DNA of 24,326 nucleotides from a virus. Position 1 is the first letter of the stretch. Each line of letters opens with the position of its first letter. Under the pieces are notes generated by a model. The model worked only from the letters and a program-made list of their open reading frames with translations. It made no database searches and was not told where the DNA came from. Location of the stretch: the IMG/VR virus record IMGVR_UViG_3300036715_000275, positions 1-24,326 of that record. One strand, given 5' to 3'. A program made the position numbers and the translations under genes. Below are positions 15,601 to 23,265 of the stretch, one piece after another.

Positions 15601-18600
15601 GCAGCCATATCAGATAATTGTGCCTGAGTATTTTTAGACTCTAATTTACCCTGTTCTTTAGTAGTTTTAGATAGCTCTGTATTAAATAGCCTCTTATCTT
15701 TATTATCATTATCGGGGTTCGCTAAATCAGCTCGGGCTTTGCCCTCATCCTTAATAAGTTGAATTTTATTAGCTGAGTAGCCCTCGTCTCTTTCGGCCAT
15801 CTTAGCGAAAACAGATACCAGTGTACCTAAGGATGTCCCTATCTTACCGAAACTAGCTCCTAAAGAATTAGTTAGATCATTGATATTTTTAATTAGATCT
15901 GCTTGCTCGGCTAATTTTTGGTTCTGTGCATCTAACTGAATAAGCCTATTAGTACTAGCAGAATTCTCTGCGGCTAAAGCGGAAGCTCTAGCCGCAAATA
16001 TTCCTTGTTCTGTAGTAGCTTTATCTTTTACTGCGGCTACCGCAGTATCAGCATTAGCTAATCCTGCAGCTGCAGCAGGCTGATCTTGAGGAGCTGCAGC
16101 AGCTAATTTAGCCTTAGCCTCATTCTGAAGTCTGATAGTTTCAGCTAAGGCAGCATTAGTTAGTGTAATTGCGGCTAATCTTTCTGCCTCTAATGAAATA
16201 CTCTCTCTAGTAAATTTACGTGCTAAAGCTGCTAACTCTATTTCTGTACTCTTTCTTGATAACTCTGTTTCAGATATAGTACCTAAAGCTTTTCTATTAG
16301 CTAATTCTGCTTGAGCTTCAGAAGCTTGGGAAGTTGCGGCACTATCTAAGGCATCCTGTAATTTAAGAGCATTAGTAACAGCCAGTGCAGATTTTGCTGC
16401 CTCTCCTGAGGCGCTTCTTTGTCTAGCTATAGAGGCTGCTTGTTCTGTGGCCGATAGTTTTTCCGTTGCTAGTAATACTTCTTCCTTATTAAGTTTAATA
16501 ATTTTAGCAGTTAACTCTTCTTTATTAACCTTATCTGCCGCATCTAGTATACCTTTTTTATTTAAAGTATCTAGAGCTCCCTGTGCGATTAATTTATCTT
16601 GCTCTAAGGCGGCGCTTTTCTTAGCATACTCATTATTTAATAACTGAGTATCTAGAAGTTCTTTACTACGCTCTAAGGTAGAATCATACGTTCCTACTAT
16701 CGATTGTAAATTACTTAACTCATTTTGCTGTACTTTTATACTTCTATTATCTAGTTCTAGTTTTTCTGAACTTTCCTTAGTTGCTTCTCTAATTTTATCT
16801 GCCTGTAATTTTAAAAGTACGTTAAGTTTCTGGGCAGCAGCGGCGGCTAATCCACCTTCCATACCTCTGGCATCCTCTGCAGCACCTCTTAATATTAATG
16901 CTGCCCCTCCCTGTATAGCATTACTATTTTCCTGAGCCTGCGTACGAGGACCTATTTTATTATTATATGTAGTAGCAAATCCTCTTTGTTGTGCTAGTAC
17001 TGCTCCAGGACCTTTAGCCAGTGTTAAAGACGCTTCTGCATTAGCTTTAATAGAAATAGATAATGTGGCTAGTTTATCAATAATTGCTGCTTGCTCTGAT
17101 TCGCTAAGTTTATCAAATCTAGGTATATCGGCCCTTTTGGCCTCTAATGCTATTTTTTCTCTTGATAGGATATCTGCTTCTACTTTTAGACTTAGACCTG
17201 TTAATGCTTGTGTATTAGAATACTTAGCCTTAATATCCTGAATCTGTAAATCAATAGCTTTATTAGCTAATACGGCATCTGCTTCTGCAGTATTTCCACC
17301 TATAGATCTAAGAATATCTACATAACCCTTAGCTGCAAGAATAGATGCCTCTCCTAAGGCTTTAGTTAAGCCTTTTTCAGCGTAGTCTATTCCTTTTGCA
17401 AAGATTTGTGTACCAACACTAGCAAACTCTTTTATTATACTTCTTTGCTTAGATTCTAACTTACTTAATTCCTCATTAGTTTGGTTAGCTGCTGAAGCAG
17501 TTCTATCTGCTACTTCTTTATCCTGCTTAAATTTAGTACTTTGTACAACTATATCATCTATACCCTTTTTTCCAGTAAAATTGGATGCTAAAACTGAGGC
17601 AGCAGTGGCAGCAGTGGCATTATTTTTAGATGCTGCTGCTCGTACAGCAGCTAGTTCTTGTCCTAAAGCAGCTAAAGCATCCTTGCTTTTAGCTAGCTTT
17701 AAGGCAGTATCTTCTGGTAAAAATGATAGTGTTTTTAAATTTCCCGCTAATGATATTAATTCTGTTAGTCCGTTAATAGGGTCTTTTAGAGCGGTATCTA
17801 TTTTAGTACTCCCCTCTATCAAACTGGTACCCAGTTTACTGAAAGGATCGGTTAATTTATTACTAATAGTTAAATTATCGAATTGTTTATTGATTTCTGC
17901 TACAGCCGCAGCAGCCGATACTAATGCAGCCCCTGTAGCCTTACCTGAGCTACTGATTTTGTCTAAAATAGGGGTTACGTCTTTAGCTTTGCTTTTAATT
18001 ACAGACTCATCTAAATCTTTAATACTGGCGTTTACTTCTTTGAAATTACCTAAATCTACTTTTTGCCCTAAGATTCCCTGTAATGTACGTTTAGCCTCTT
18101 CTTTAGCAGGGCCCTCCGACATAAGATTTAGAGATTCTACTATGGTACTAGATAGAGAGGCAGATAACTTATCAGCATCACTTTTACCGACAAAATCAAA
18201 TAGCCACTTATCCCAGAAACTCTCCCACCCACTTTGTGCTGCCTTTAACTTATCGAATTTTGTTAATAGAGTACCAAAAGCACTAGTTAACTCATACATA
18301 GCTACAGCTTTAGCATTTACAGACTCTACGCTTAATTGTCCTAATAGGTCTTTTTTACTTATAGCTTCTAGAGTATTGACTGCTCCCTTTGCTGCTTCTT
18401 GTACTGTGTCAAAAGCACCTTTAAATGCCTCCGCTTCTTTAGTAGCTGTAGATGCTAGATAGTCTACTACCTGGAAAGCTATAGTAATTAATCCAATAAT
18501 TCCAAATAGGTTACCTAAAGAAACGGCTAGAGTAGATACCGCAGTTGTTACAATTGCTAAACTACCGCGTACTACAGTCGATGCTGCAGCAAAAGCTGTC

Positions 18601-20255
18601 ATCCTTGGTCCACCGGCCTCAAAAGCTCCATTAACTAAATTAATACCTTCTCGTGCTTTTCCAACAGTATCAAGTAGTTTAATAAAACTATCTCTAATAC
18701 CTGCTACAGGTAGGGTTTCTGCTATACTACCTAAGATTGTACTTTGTTGTGCTTTTGCCTGGGCATTATCTGCTATCCTATTTCTAGAAGCATCTTGTCC
18801 TAAATACTTTGCGGTTCTAGTGAATATATTAGAGGGTGACTCTCTCTCTAGTTTTTCAATTTTTTGTCTATTTTCATAGAAGTCTCTATATTCTTTGGCT
18901 AGATTTTTAATAGCTAGACCTTCTAGGTGTACTCTATCTAATGTATCCTGGCTACCTTTAGCCTGTGCTAAACTGAAACTTTCTCGGGCAGCCGCCTGTT
19001 TATCTAGGGCATTAATCTGCTCTATTGTAATATCAGACATGTCTTCTTTTAAAAGCTTATTAGTTAGTCTAGATTTCCCTTTAATACCGTCTAGTACTTC
19101 TCTAGCACTACTTATTCTATTTATAGCCTGCTCTTCCTTAGCATATAATCCCGCATCTGCTCTAATAACCTGAGCCTTACGTAATTCATTAGCGGCAATA
19201 GCCGTCTTATTTGCAGCAGCAGCAGAATCTATCAGACCCTGTCTCCATTGACCTAAGGCGGGTAGAGCCTGCTTCAGTAACATTGAAGCAACTCCCCCTA
19301 TCGCTACAGTTAGTGCTATGGGATTACTAGATAAAATATTAACTATAGGCCCTAATACTGTATTGATTAAAGTTAGTCCCGTTTGGGCTAGATTTTCAAT
19401 ACTAGCTAGTAATTTAGCATAGGGGTTAGTGTCAATATGAATAGACCCGAATTTCTTTTCTGCCTGATCTAATGTAGCGTTTGTGAAGGCCTGCTGTTTT
19501 TCAAAGTCTGTTAGTGAGGCTACTGTCTTACCTATTTTTCTAGCATATTCTGAGTGTGCTTCACCTACTTTAACAATAATACCTAATTCGTCTAATAGAC
19601 GCGGCTGTTGTTTAGCTATACCTAGGGTTAGACGTTCGATAGCATTAGGCATATCAAAGCCCATTGCTTGCGAAGCATTTTTAGCTGCAGCACCTATACG
19701 TAATATATCTGATGCAGCAATCCCGCTAGCGCTAGCTCTAGCAGTTGCAGTTATAGCGTCCTTCATTGATAGGGCACCATCTGTGGCAGCATTTAGTTGT
19801 TTAGATAGGGTGCCCAGGGCTTGCCCTGAGGCTGCTCCGATTTGGTCTAGACCTTGTACTAAGTGGGCAGTATTCACTGCATTTGATAGCGCAGTAAATG
19901 CAGTACTAATAGCGTATAAGTTAGCAGCAAATGTAGCATAGACGTGAACTAGACCACCAAGACCCGCTGCCTGTGCTGCAAAGTCTTTAGCCCCAGCCCC
20001 TGTGTCTCCTATAGTCCCACGAGCTAAATTAGAGTCTGCTGCTGCGGATGATCTATAATCACTAGAAGATGCTTTGGTCGTCTTTGTTGCTGAAGACGCA
20101 GCTACCCCTTGTTGAGCAGCCTGAGTGGGTAAGGGAATTCTTGCGGCCGCCTGAGCGCCCTCAAGAGTTTTCTTTAATTTTAAGGCCTCATTATTTACTT
20201 TAGCGGTACTACCATTGTCCGTTACATCTACATTTACTTTTACATTCTCTGCCAT
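12606..20255 (-). CDS. Tail tape-measure protein (2549 aa)
   Basis: This is a complete 2549-residue gene with AGGAGA four bases before the ATG. It is by far the largest gene, between the frameshifted chaperone and the tip genes, which is the standard tape-measure position. The N terminus (MAENVKVNVDVTDNGSTAKV, then helices) is followed by very long Ala/Lys/Glu/Gln-rich coiled-coil regions. Hydrophobic segments lie near residues 305-330 (NPIALTVAIGGVASML), 580-605 (LFGIIGLITIAFQVVDYLA) and 1585-1645 (AAFAAPFPLDFITGAAMIGI, followed by a Gly-rich turn); these are the type that may insert in the host membrane during DNA ejection. The ruler sets tail length and is chaperoned by the gpG/GT-like proteins encoded upstream. 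No muramidase or peptidase motif was recognised. It has its own promoter and terminator. Confidence 0.95.
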   Translation of the reverse strand: MAENVKVNVDVTDNGSTAKVNNEALKLKKTLEGAQAAARIPLPTQAAQQGVAASSATKTTKASSSDYRSSAAADSNLARGTIGDTGAGAKDFAAQAAGLGGLVHVYATFAANLYAISTAFTALSNAVNTAHLVQGLDQIGAASGQALGTLSKQLNAATDGALSMKDAITATARASASGIAASDILRIGAAAKNASQAMGFDMPNAIERLTLGIAKQQPRLLDELGIIVKVGEAHSEYARKIGKTVASLTDFEKQQAFTNATLDQAEKKFGSIHIDTNPYAKLLASIENLAQTGLTLINTVLGPIVNILSSNPIALTVAIGGVASMLLKQALPALGQWRQGLIDSAAAANKTAIAANELRKAQVIRADAGLYAKEEQAINRISSAREVLDGIKGKSRLTNKLLKEDMSDITIEQINALDKQAAARESFSLAQAKGSQDTLDRVHLEGLAIKNLAKEYRDFYENRQKIEKLERESPSNIFTRTAKYLGQDASRNRIADNAQAKAQQSTILGSIAETLPVAGIRDSFIKLLDTVGKAREGINLVNGAFEAGGPRMTAFAAASTVVRGSLAIVTTAVSTLAVSLGNLFGIIGLITIAFQVVDYLASTATKEAEAFKGAFDTVQEAAKGAVNTLEAISKKDLLGQLSVESVNAKAVAMYELTSAFGTLLTKFDKLKAAQSGWESFWDKWLFDFVGKSDADKLSASLSSTIVESLNLMSEGPAKEEAKRTLQGILGQKVDLGNFKEVNASIKDLDESVIKSKAKDVTPILDKISSSGKATGAALVSAAAAVAEINKQFDNLTISNKLTDPFSKLGTSLIEGSTKIDTALKDPINGLTELISLAGNLKTLSFLPEDTALKLAKSKDALAALGQELAAVRAAASKNNATAATAASVLASNFTGKKGIDDIVVQSTKFKQDKEVADRTASAANQTNEELSKLESKQRSIIKEFASVGTQIFAKGIDYAEKGLTKALGEASILAAKGYVDILRSIGGNTAEADAVLANKAIDLQIQDIKAKYSNTQALTGLSLKVEADILSREKIALEAKRADIPRFDKLSESEQAAIIDKLATLSISIKANAEASLTLAKGPGAVLAQQRGFATTYNNKIGPRTQAQENSNAIQGGAALILRGAAEDARGMEGGLAAAAAQKLNVLLKLQADKIREATKESSEKLELDNRSIKVQQNELSNLQSIVGTYDSTLERSKELLDTQLLNNEYAKKSAALEQDKLIAQGALDTLNKKGILDAADKVNKEELTAKIIKLNKEEVLLATEKLSATEQAASIARQRSASGEAAKSALAVTNALKLQDALDSAATSQASEAQAELANRKALGTISETELSRKSTEIELAALARKFTRESISLEAERLAAITLTNAALAETIRLQNEAKAKLAAAAPQDQPAAAAGLANADTAVAAVKDKATTEQGIFAARASALAAENSASTNRLIQLDAQNQKLAEQADLIKNINDLTNSLGASFGKIGTSLGTLVSVFAKMAERDEGYSANKIQLIKDEGKARADLANPDNDNKDKRLFNTELSKTTKEQGKLESKNTQAQLSDMAAIAGATKGLFKEKTFAYKAAAAVEKAIHIAKIAAMIKEAAVAVFTTAPVVESNITKAGSSALAAITAAFAAPFPLDFITGAAMIGIMASLLGKSFGGGTKGAPSAGFSAADQQKVQGTGQQYNAKGEIVDRAGGVMGDSTAIAKSIDDSIKLIEDHSFKNLEFSNKMLDSLRSIKENTNNLAQLLISAGIGNVNSISNKEIKTGVTGVTGGQYGVLGAIFGKDSGIGKLGSKIFTGIFGGKTTTELKDQGIVINDTIAAISTGASKLAQVYTNVQTKVSGGLFKSDKISNDTKFTKLDKPIAEAIGVMFGNIKDTLIEASTSLGKDKELTTKIVESFVPDFKVSSLGLKPEELAAAISGEISIAFNAAAKEAFPELEGFRKLGEEFGTTIVRLARDIQLTDLAFTSIGMSINTLTGVAKVDSVEHLLKLTGGIDSFLTKTDNFKTNFLTAAEQLAPVTKAVNDEMTRLKLVNVKTGEQLITTREQFAKVVKSLDLTNPAAQQLYADLLNVSDAFAEVHAETRKTLTAEELAKAQLSQQIDTLKLLDKVSDALALSRADELSQLDPLLRAGKQYIWQLEDRLVAIKSESALLSAIGATYEALQVDRQLELRTLTDSEKITKLATYAAQDKAKTDDLLIQLMEATGDATGALNAKRKLEIRGLSAADAALKSRIYRLQDETALKAKLKTAYDKESSAIKTTITGLKDSVKALAAYKTALKEGDKSTLDPQAKYETTKAEALRVADLANSIATTEAEKSDKQAAINQLPAATDAFLAASQIIYASSEKYTQDFNTVLDLISSTGTVLDAQQSDAEKQLEALDASVSSLGFIESATQTTAELLQQLVILQGTMYAADIAASSANATNTDYVLPDAIFKQLTEGMTAIFTDLMSMVTVANLGIAAPLTATSTTDVKITDPNAPNMTTQDITLATSNALLVNQVKLLNDQMEALRAEQTLQTAHMLQITQDTTNQLIAAQKALADATAVSAEWASRNTFYDYTS

Positions 20256-20309
20256 GACTTCTCCTATAGCATACCCTGAAGTAATTACGTCAAGATTTAT
20301 CGATTGCTA

Positions 20310-20338
20310 ATTATAACACGTATGCAGTATCATGTCAC
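20310..20338 (-). promoter_or_regulatory. Sigma70-type promoter before tape-measure gene, extended -10
   Basis: On the minus strand GTGACA (20338-20333), 17 bases, then a perfect TATAAT (20315-20310) preceded by TGT, an extended -10. It sits just past the chaperone terminator and about 55 bases before the tape-measure ATG. The weaker -35 is offset by the TGN element. Confidence 0.78.
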
Positions 20339-20358
20339 CCCTATTTTTTTGTAGGTAC

Positions 20359-20395
20359 AAAAAAGCCCCTGTAAATTTCTTTACAGGGGCTTTTT
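20359..20395 (-). terminator. Rho-independent terminator after chaperone genes
   Basis: A perfect 16-bp stem on the minus strand, AAAAAGCCCCTGTAAA with TTTACAGGGGCTTTTT, has a 4-base GAAA loop and six Ts. It starts one or two bases after the stop of the chaperone's second reading frame. Confidence 0.95.
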
Positions 20396-20396
20396 A

Positions 20397-20780
20397 CTAT
20401 TTTGCTGGAGTTTTTGCTTTTTTAGCTTTTATTCTATGGTCATCTATAGTACCTACAAGATCGAACATACTTCTACGGTATTCCTTTGGTACATCTAATA
20501 GCTCTAATATATCTAGAAATCCTACATAGTTTTTACCTAAGTAGGTTCCATTCATATAGTCCCATTCATCTCTTAATTTACCATATATGCCGAGAGCCGA
20601 CTGTACGTCTAATGATAAATCGTCGTATTCAACCGGGATCTCAGACTCTACAGGCTCGTTACCCATTGCCTCGCATATTTCAAAGTATACTGCTTTAGTA
20701 ACATTTAAGGAACTATTAGCAAGGTAAGACTCAATTTGTTTATTTACTTTGAGTTGCTGCTCTTCGTAAAAGCTGATAGG
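20397..20780 (-). CDS. Second (-1 frame) part of tail assembly chaperone, gpT-like
   Basis: This frame is open from just after a TGA at 20783-20781 to a TAG at 20397, 127 codons. The first ATG is at 20666 and has no good ribosome-binding site. The 38 codons before it (including KQIESYLANSSLNVTKAVYF, then EICEAMG) read as ordinary protein continuous with the rest. Downstream are DDLSLDVQSALGIYGKLRDE, WDYMNGTYLGKNYVGFLDIL and PKEYRRSMFDLVGTIDDHR, a helical pattern I associate with the T portion of phage G-GT chaperones. A -1 frameshift from the upstream gene would give a fusion of 257 residues that binds the tape-measure protein during tail assembly. Start at 20666 as an independent gene is the alternative. 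Confidence 0.8.
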   Translation of the reverse strand, partial: PISFYEEQQLKVNKQIESYLANSSLNVTKAVYFEICEAMGNEPVESEIPVEYDDLSLDVQSALGIYGKLRDEWDYMNGTYLGKNYVGFLDILELLDVPKEYRRSMFDLVGTIDDHRIKAKKAKTPAK

Positions 20781-21169
20781 TCAGTTACAATTTCGCTAAT
20801 GAAAGAGTCGAAATTAGCAGAGTTTTGCATTAGGAATAGTGCATCTTCACGTGAGTAAGGTAGTTCACTATCTGTATCCTGTCCAACTAAATCAACTGGG
20901 GCTAGTTGTTCTAGATACGAAAGCTTAAGGCCAGACCAGCCCTTAATTGAAGCATCTACATATAGCTGTAAGAACAACTTGTCGTCTAGTTCTTCAACTG
21001 GTGAGCGATTCTTAAAGGTAGTCTTAGTAGCTTTCTTGCGAATATTAATAAGAGTTTCGCGTGATAGAAATGCCACATTGATTTTGAAATCTGGTAGACC
21101 GGGATATTCTACTTCAACAGCCTTGCTAGGTACAAGAAGGCTTTTTAGTGAAAGTGTGCTTACTGACAT
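20744..21169 (-). CDS. Tail assembly chaperone, gpG-like (141 aa)
   Basis: This is a complete 141-residue gene; AAGGAT lies about 9 nt before the ATG. It is acidic and helical: residues about 37-90 contain ETLINIRKKATKTTF and DDKLFLQLYVDASIKGWSGL, then LSYLEQLAPVDL, and the C-terminal part has YSREDALFLMQNSANFDSFI. The position between the tail-tube gene and the tape-measure gene, the size, and a second overlapping -1 frame with conserved-looking protein are the hallmarks of lambda G/GT-type chaperones. These coat the tape measure in the cytoplasm before tube polymerisation and are absent from the virion. It lies after the tube terminator, so a promoter or read-through is needed; only an isolated TATAAT (21190-21185) is seen. 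Confidence 0.85.
   Translation of the reverse strand: MSVSTLSLKSLLVPSKAVEVEYPGLPDFKINVAFLSRETLINIRKKATKTTFKNRSPVEELDDKLFLQLYVDASIKGWSGLKLSYLEQLAPVDLVGQDTDSELPYSREDALFLMQNSANFDSFISEIVTDLSAFTKSSNSK
20747..20771 (-). other. Candidate -1 ribosomal frameshift region
   Basis: The two chaperone frames overlap only between the TGA at 20783-20781 (-1 frame) and the TAA at 20746-20744 (0 frame), so any shift must occur there. Two candidate slip points exist on the minus strand: a UUUU run (20771-20768), where codon UUU can slip back one base, and A-AAG directly before the UAA stop (20750-20747). No canonical X-XXY-YYZ heptamer is present. Either site yields the same total length, 257 residues. Confidence 0.5.
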
Positions 21170-21199
21170 TGGATTTTATCCTTAATTATAATGTAAGAG

Positions 21200-21231
21200 A
21201 AAAAGAGGGTGGGGGGATCAATCCCCACCCT
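21200..21231 (-). terminator. Rho-independent terminator after tail-tube gene
   Basis: On the minus strand AGGGTGGGG pairs with CCCCACCCT around an 8-base loop and runs into CTTTTTCTC. It starts 16 bases past the tube stop codon. Partial termination could set the tube to chaperone ratio. Confidence 0.88.
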
Positions 21232-21246
21232 ATGGAACTTCAGCTA

Positions 21247-22722
21247 TTAAGCTGAGAAATAGCGAATACTAGCGTAGTTTGTTGAGCCTAGATCATATGA
21301 AGCAGTAGCTGTTGTCTGATCTGATAGTGAACCTTGCGCATTGAAGTTAATAGTTGTAGATACAACTCCTGACGTTTCGATAGTAGGAATAGATAACATG
21401 CAGCCATCCATCTCAACTTCTACACGGTTAGTGTTTGTAAGACCACCAATATCAATTTCCATACGGTACTTAGTTTCTACACCTGACGCCGTGCTAACGG
21501 ACGCAAGGATAGCGGCTAGTAAGGCCCCGGTACCTGTTACACCAGCACCAGTATTCATGTAAGCAGTAACGCTTCCAGAGATTGCTAGGTTACCTGTGTA
21601 ATAACTAATAGGTAGGTTAACAACACCGATATTAGCAGGAGTTACATACGAAATATTATTGTTGAAAGTAATACTTCCGCCAGTTAAGGCTAGGGTATAT
21701 GTTGTACCACCAACACCACCGATATTACTAATAAGTTGAGCGGTTGATAACTTATTAGTTAAATAGTTAGCTGTAGTTACTTTACCTACTGCAGTTCCTG
21801 CGATACCGCCTGTCATAGTAACGTTACCGCCCCCGTCTACCATAGTAGTACCGACTAGGTTTCTAATAGCTGTAGCATTACCGGACCATTGAATAGACGC
21901 AATACCATCTAGTCCAAAGTCAATAACTGCTTGATTAAGGGCACAGTTATCAAGTACATAAGTAGTTTGATCTACTGAAATAATCATACCGAAAGGCTGT
22001 AGCTGATTAACGTTAGAACGAGCTGTAGTAGCCAGTGCATAAGCTGCTGGTTTCGCAGTATCTGCTGCAACTGCGGCGTTCTGTGTCCATGCACTAGCGC
22101 TTAAAGTAGCAGTTGAAGCAGTAGTTGAAGGTGTAGTACCTGCACCAAATGCTGGTGCTGTAGAGAATTCACCAACTATAGTAGTTCCTGATACTGTAGT
22201 AATCTTGAACGGAGAGTTCCACTCATTAGCAAATGTACCAGTTAAGCCACCCATTACTAGTACAACACCTGCAGCTAGTGTTACACCCTGTACTGTGGCA
22301 GGAATTACTGTACCAACCATGGTGAATACACCTGTATTAGTAGTAGCACGAGTTAATGCAGTACATGTAGCAGATACTGCAGTAGTATTTAGTGCCTGTG
22401 CGTTAAATAATGCATTCCATAAGAAGCTTTCTTCAGCTAGTACACTACCAGATAGGCGCGGACGAATATATGTAGTGAAACTAAAGTCAACTGGTGCTAA
22501 TGACGAGTTGAAATTACGCTGACCACGAGTTGGGTTGATACCTGCTTCACTTACTGAAATAGTATCACTATTTGTTGATTGTGAGAACGAGAAACCGTCT
22601 AGAACTTGTAATTCCGAAGTATTAGCAATACCAGGAGTTCCGATAACAGTACTTCCTGCTGATACAGCAGAAATATTAGTCGTGAAGAATACTCGACTAT
22701 TACGTACTAGATTTAATGCCAT
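21247..22722 (-). CDS. Major tail tube protein (491 aa)
   Basis: This is a complete 491-residue gene with AAAGGAA six bases before the ATG. The N-terminal part has VLDGFSFSQSTNSDTISVSE, GINPTRGQRNFNSSLAPVDF and SFTTYIRPRLSG, a pattern I recall from phage tail-tube proteins. The C-terminal part has TKYRMEIDIGGLTNTNRVEV, EMDGCMLSIPTIETSGVVST and a final YASIRYFSA. Between them, at about residues 113-215 and 275-400, are Ala/Thr/Gly-rich beta segments that make it larger than typical ~200-350-residue tube proteins. Position (tail terminator, tube, terminator, chaperone, tape measure) agrees. It would polymerise as hexameric rings around the tape measure and should be the most abundant tail protein. 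Confidence 0.88.
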   Translation of the reverse strand: MALNLVRNSRVFFTTNISAVSAGSTVIGTPGIANTSELQVLDGFSFSQSTNSDTISVSEAGINPTRGQRNFNSSLAPVDFSFTTYIRPRLSGSVLAEESFLWNALFNAQALNTTAVSATCTALTRATTNTGVFTMVGTVIPATVQGVTLAAGVVLVMGGLTGTFANEWNSPFKITTVSGTTIVGEFSTAPAFGAGTTPSTTASTATLSASAWTQNAAVAADTAKPAAYALATTARSNVNQLQPFGMIISVDQTTYVLDNCALNQAVIDFGLDGIASIQWSGNATAIRNLVGTTMVDGGGNVTMTGGIAGTAVGKVTTANYLTNKLSTAQLISNIGGVGGTTYTLALTGGSITFNNNISYVTPANIGVVNLPISYYTGNLAISGSVTAYMNTGAGVTGTGALLAAILASVSTASGVETKYRMEIDIGGLTNTNRVEVEMDGCMLSIPTIETSGVVSTTINFNAQGSLSDQTTATASYDLGSTNYASIRYFSA

Positions 22723-22824
22723 AATTATTTCCTTTTAATTCTATGTACTGCAGTATTCTAACTAGATAATTATCTGTATTGATACATTAGTACAATTTAT
22801 CTGCACATGAGGCGCAGAAACTCT

Positions 22825-23265
22825 TTACATTATCTGGTATCTAATTAGTAAGTTAATCTCACCGACACCATAGGGAATAAGTATTCCCTCGTCTGTAACT
22901 ATCGAGCTTATATTAACCTCGGCAGTTTTATAGTTGTTAGTGGCATCATATACTAATACACCGTGTAGGCTATCAATTACTGTTTCTACATCCTCTAGTA
23001 GATCTTCTAGTAATTGTAAGGCATCTTCCCCTTTAGTATACACTTTTAATGATACGTTTAAAAAGCCCCAAGCAAATGCTGAGGGTAAATATTCTCTGGA
23101 CTCTCCGCCTGCTACAACGTAAATACAGGGGAAATCGCTTACTTCATCCCAGAATTTAAGTTTAGCATATGAGTTACTGGTTATATTTGATTTATAACCA
23201 GTAGACCCATCAATTACTTTAAATTTCTCTGCTAAAGCTTTTACTATACTTGTTCTACGACTCAT
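22825..23265 (-). CDS. Tail terminator-like / neck protein (146 aa)
   Basis: This is a complete 146-residue gene; the ATG overlaps the upstream stop as ATGA, indicating coupling, and no good Shine-Dalgarno is present. The N-terminal helix (SRRTSIVKALAEKFKVIDGS) is followed by FPCIYVVAGGESREYLPS, AFAWGFLNVSLKVYTKGEDA, LQLLEDLLEDVETVIDSLHG and a final beta segment. The alternation of an alpha helix, a central sheet with an acidic helix, and the size fit the gpU-like tail terminator fold that caps the completed tube. It lies between a neck-type gene and the tube gene, exactly where phages encode this function. A head-tail completion protein is the alternative. Assignment rests on layout and general pattern, not a diagnostic motif. 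Confidence 0.75.
   Translation of the reverse strand: MSRRTSIVKALAEKFKVIDGSTGYKSNITSNSYAKLKFWDEVSDFPCIYVVAGGESREYLPSAFAWGFLNVSLKVYTKGEDALQLLEDLLEDVETVIDSLHGVLVYDATNNYKTAEVNISSIVTDEGILIPYGVGEINLLIRYQIM

Noticed and set aside
20256-20300. A second TTGACG element just before the tape-measure ATG
   Set aside because: No acceptable -10 follows at 16-18 bases; the upstream TATAAT promoter explains the unit.
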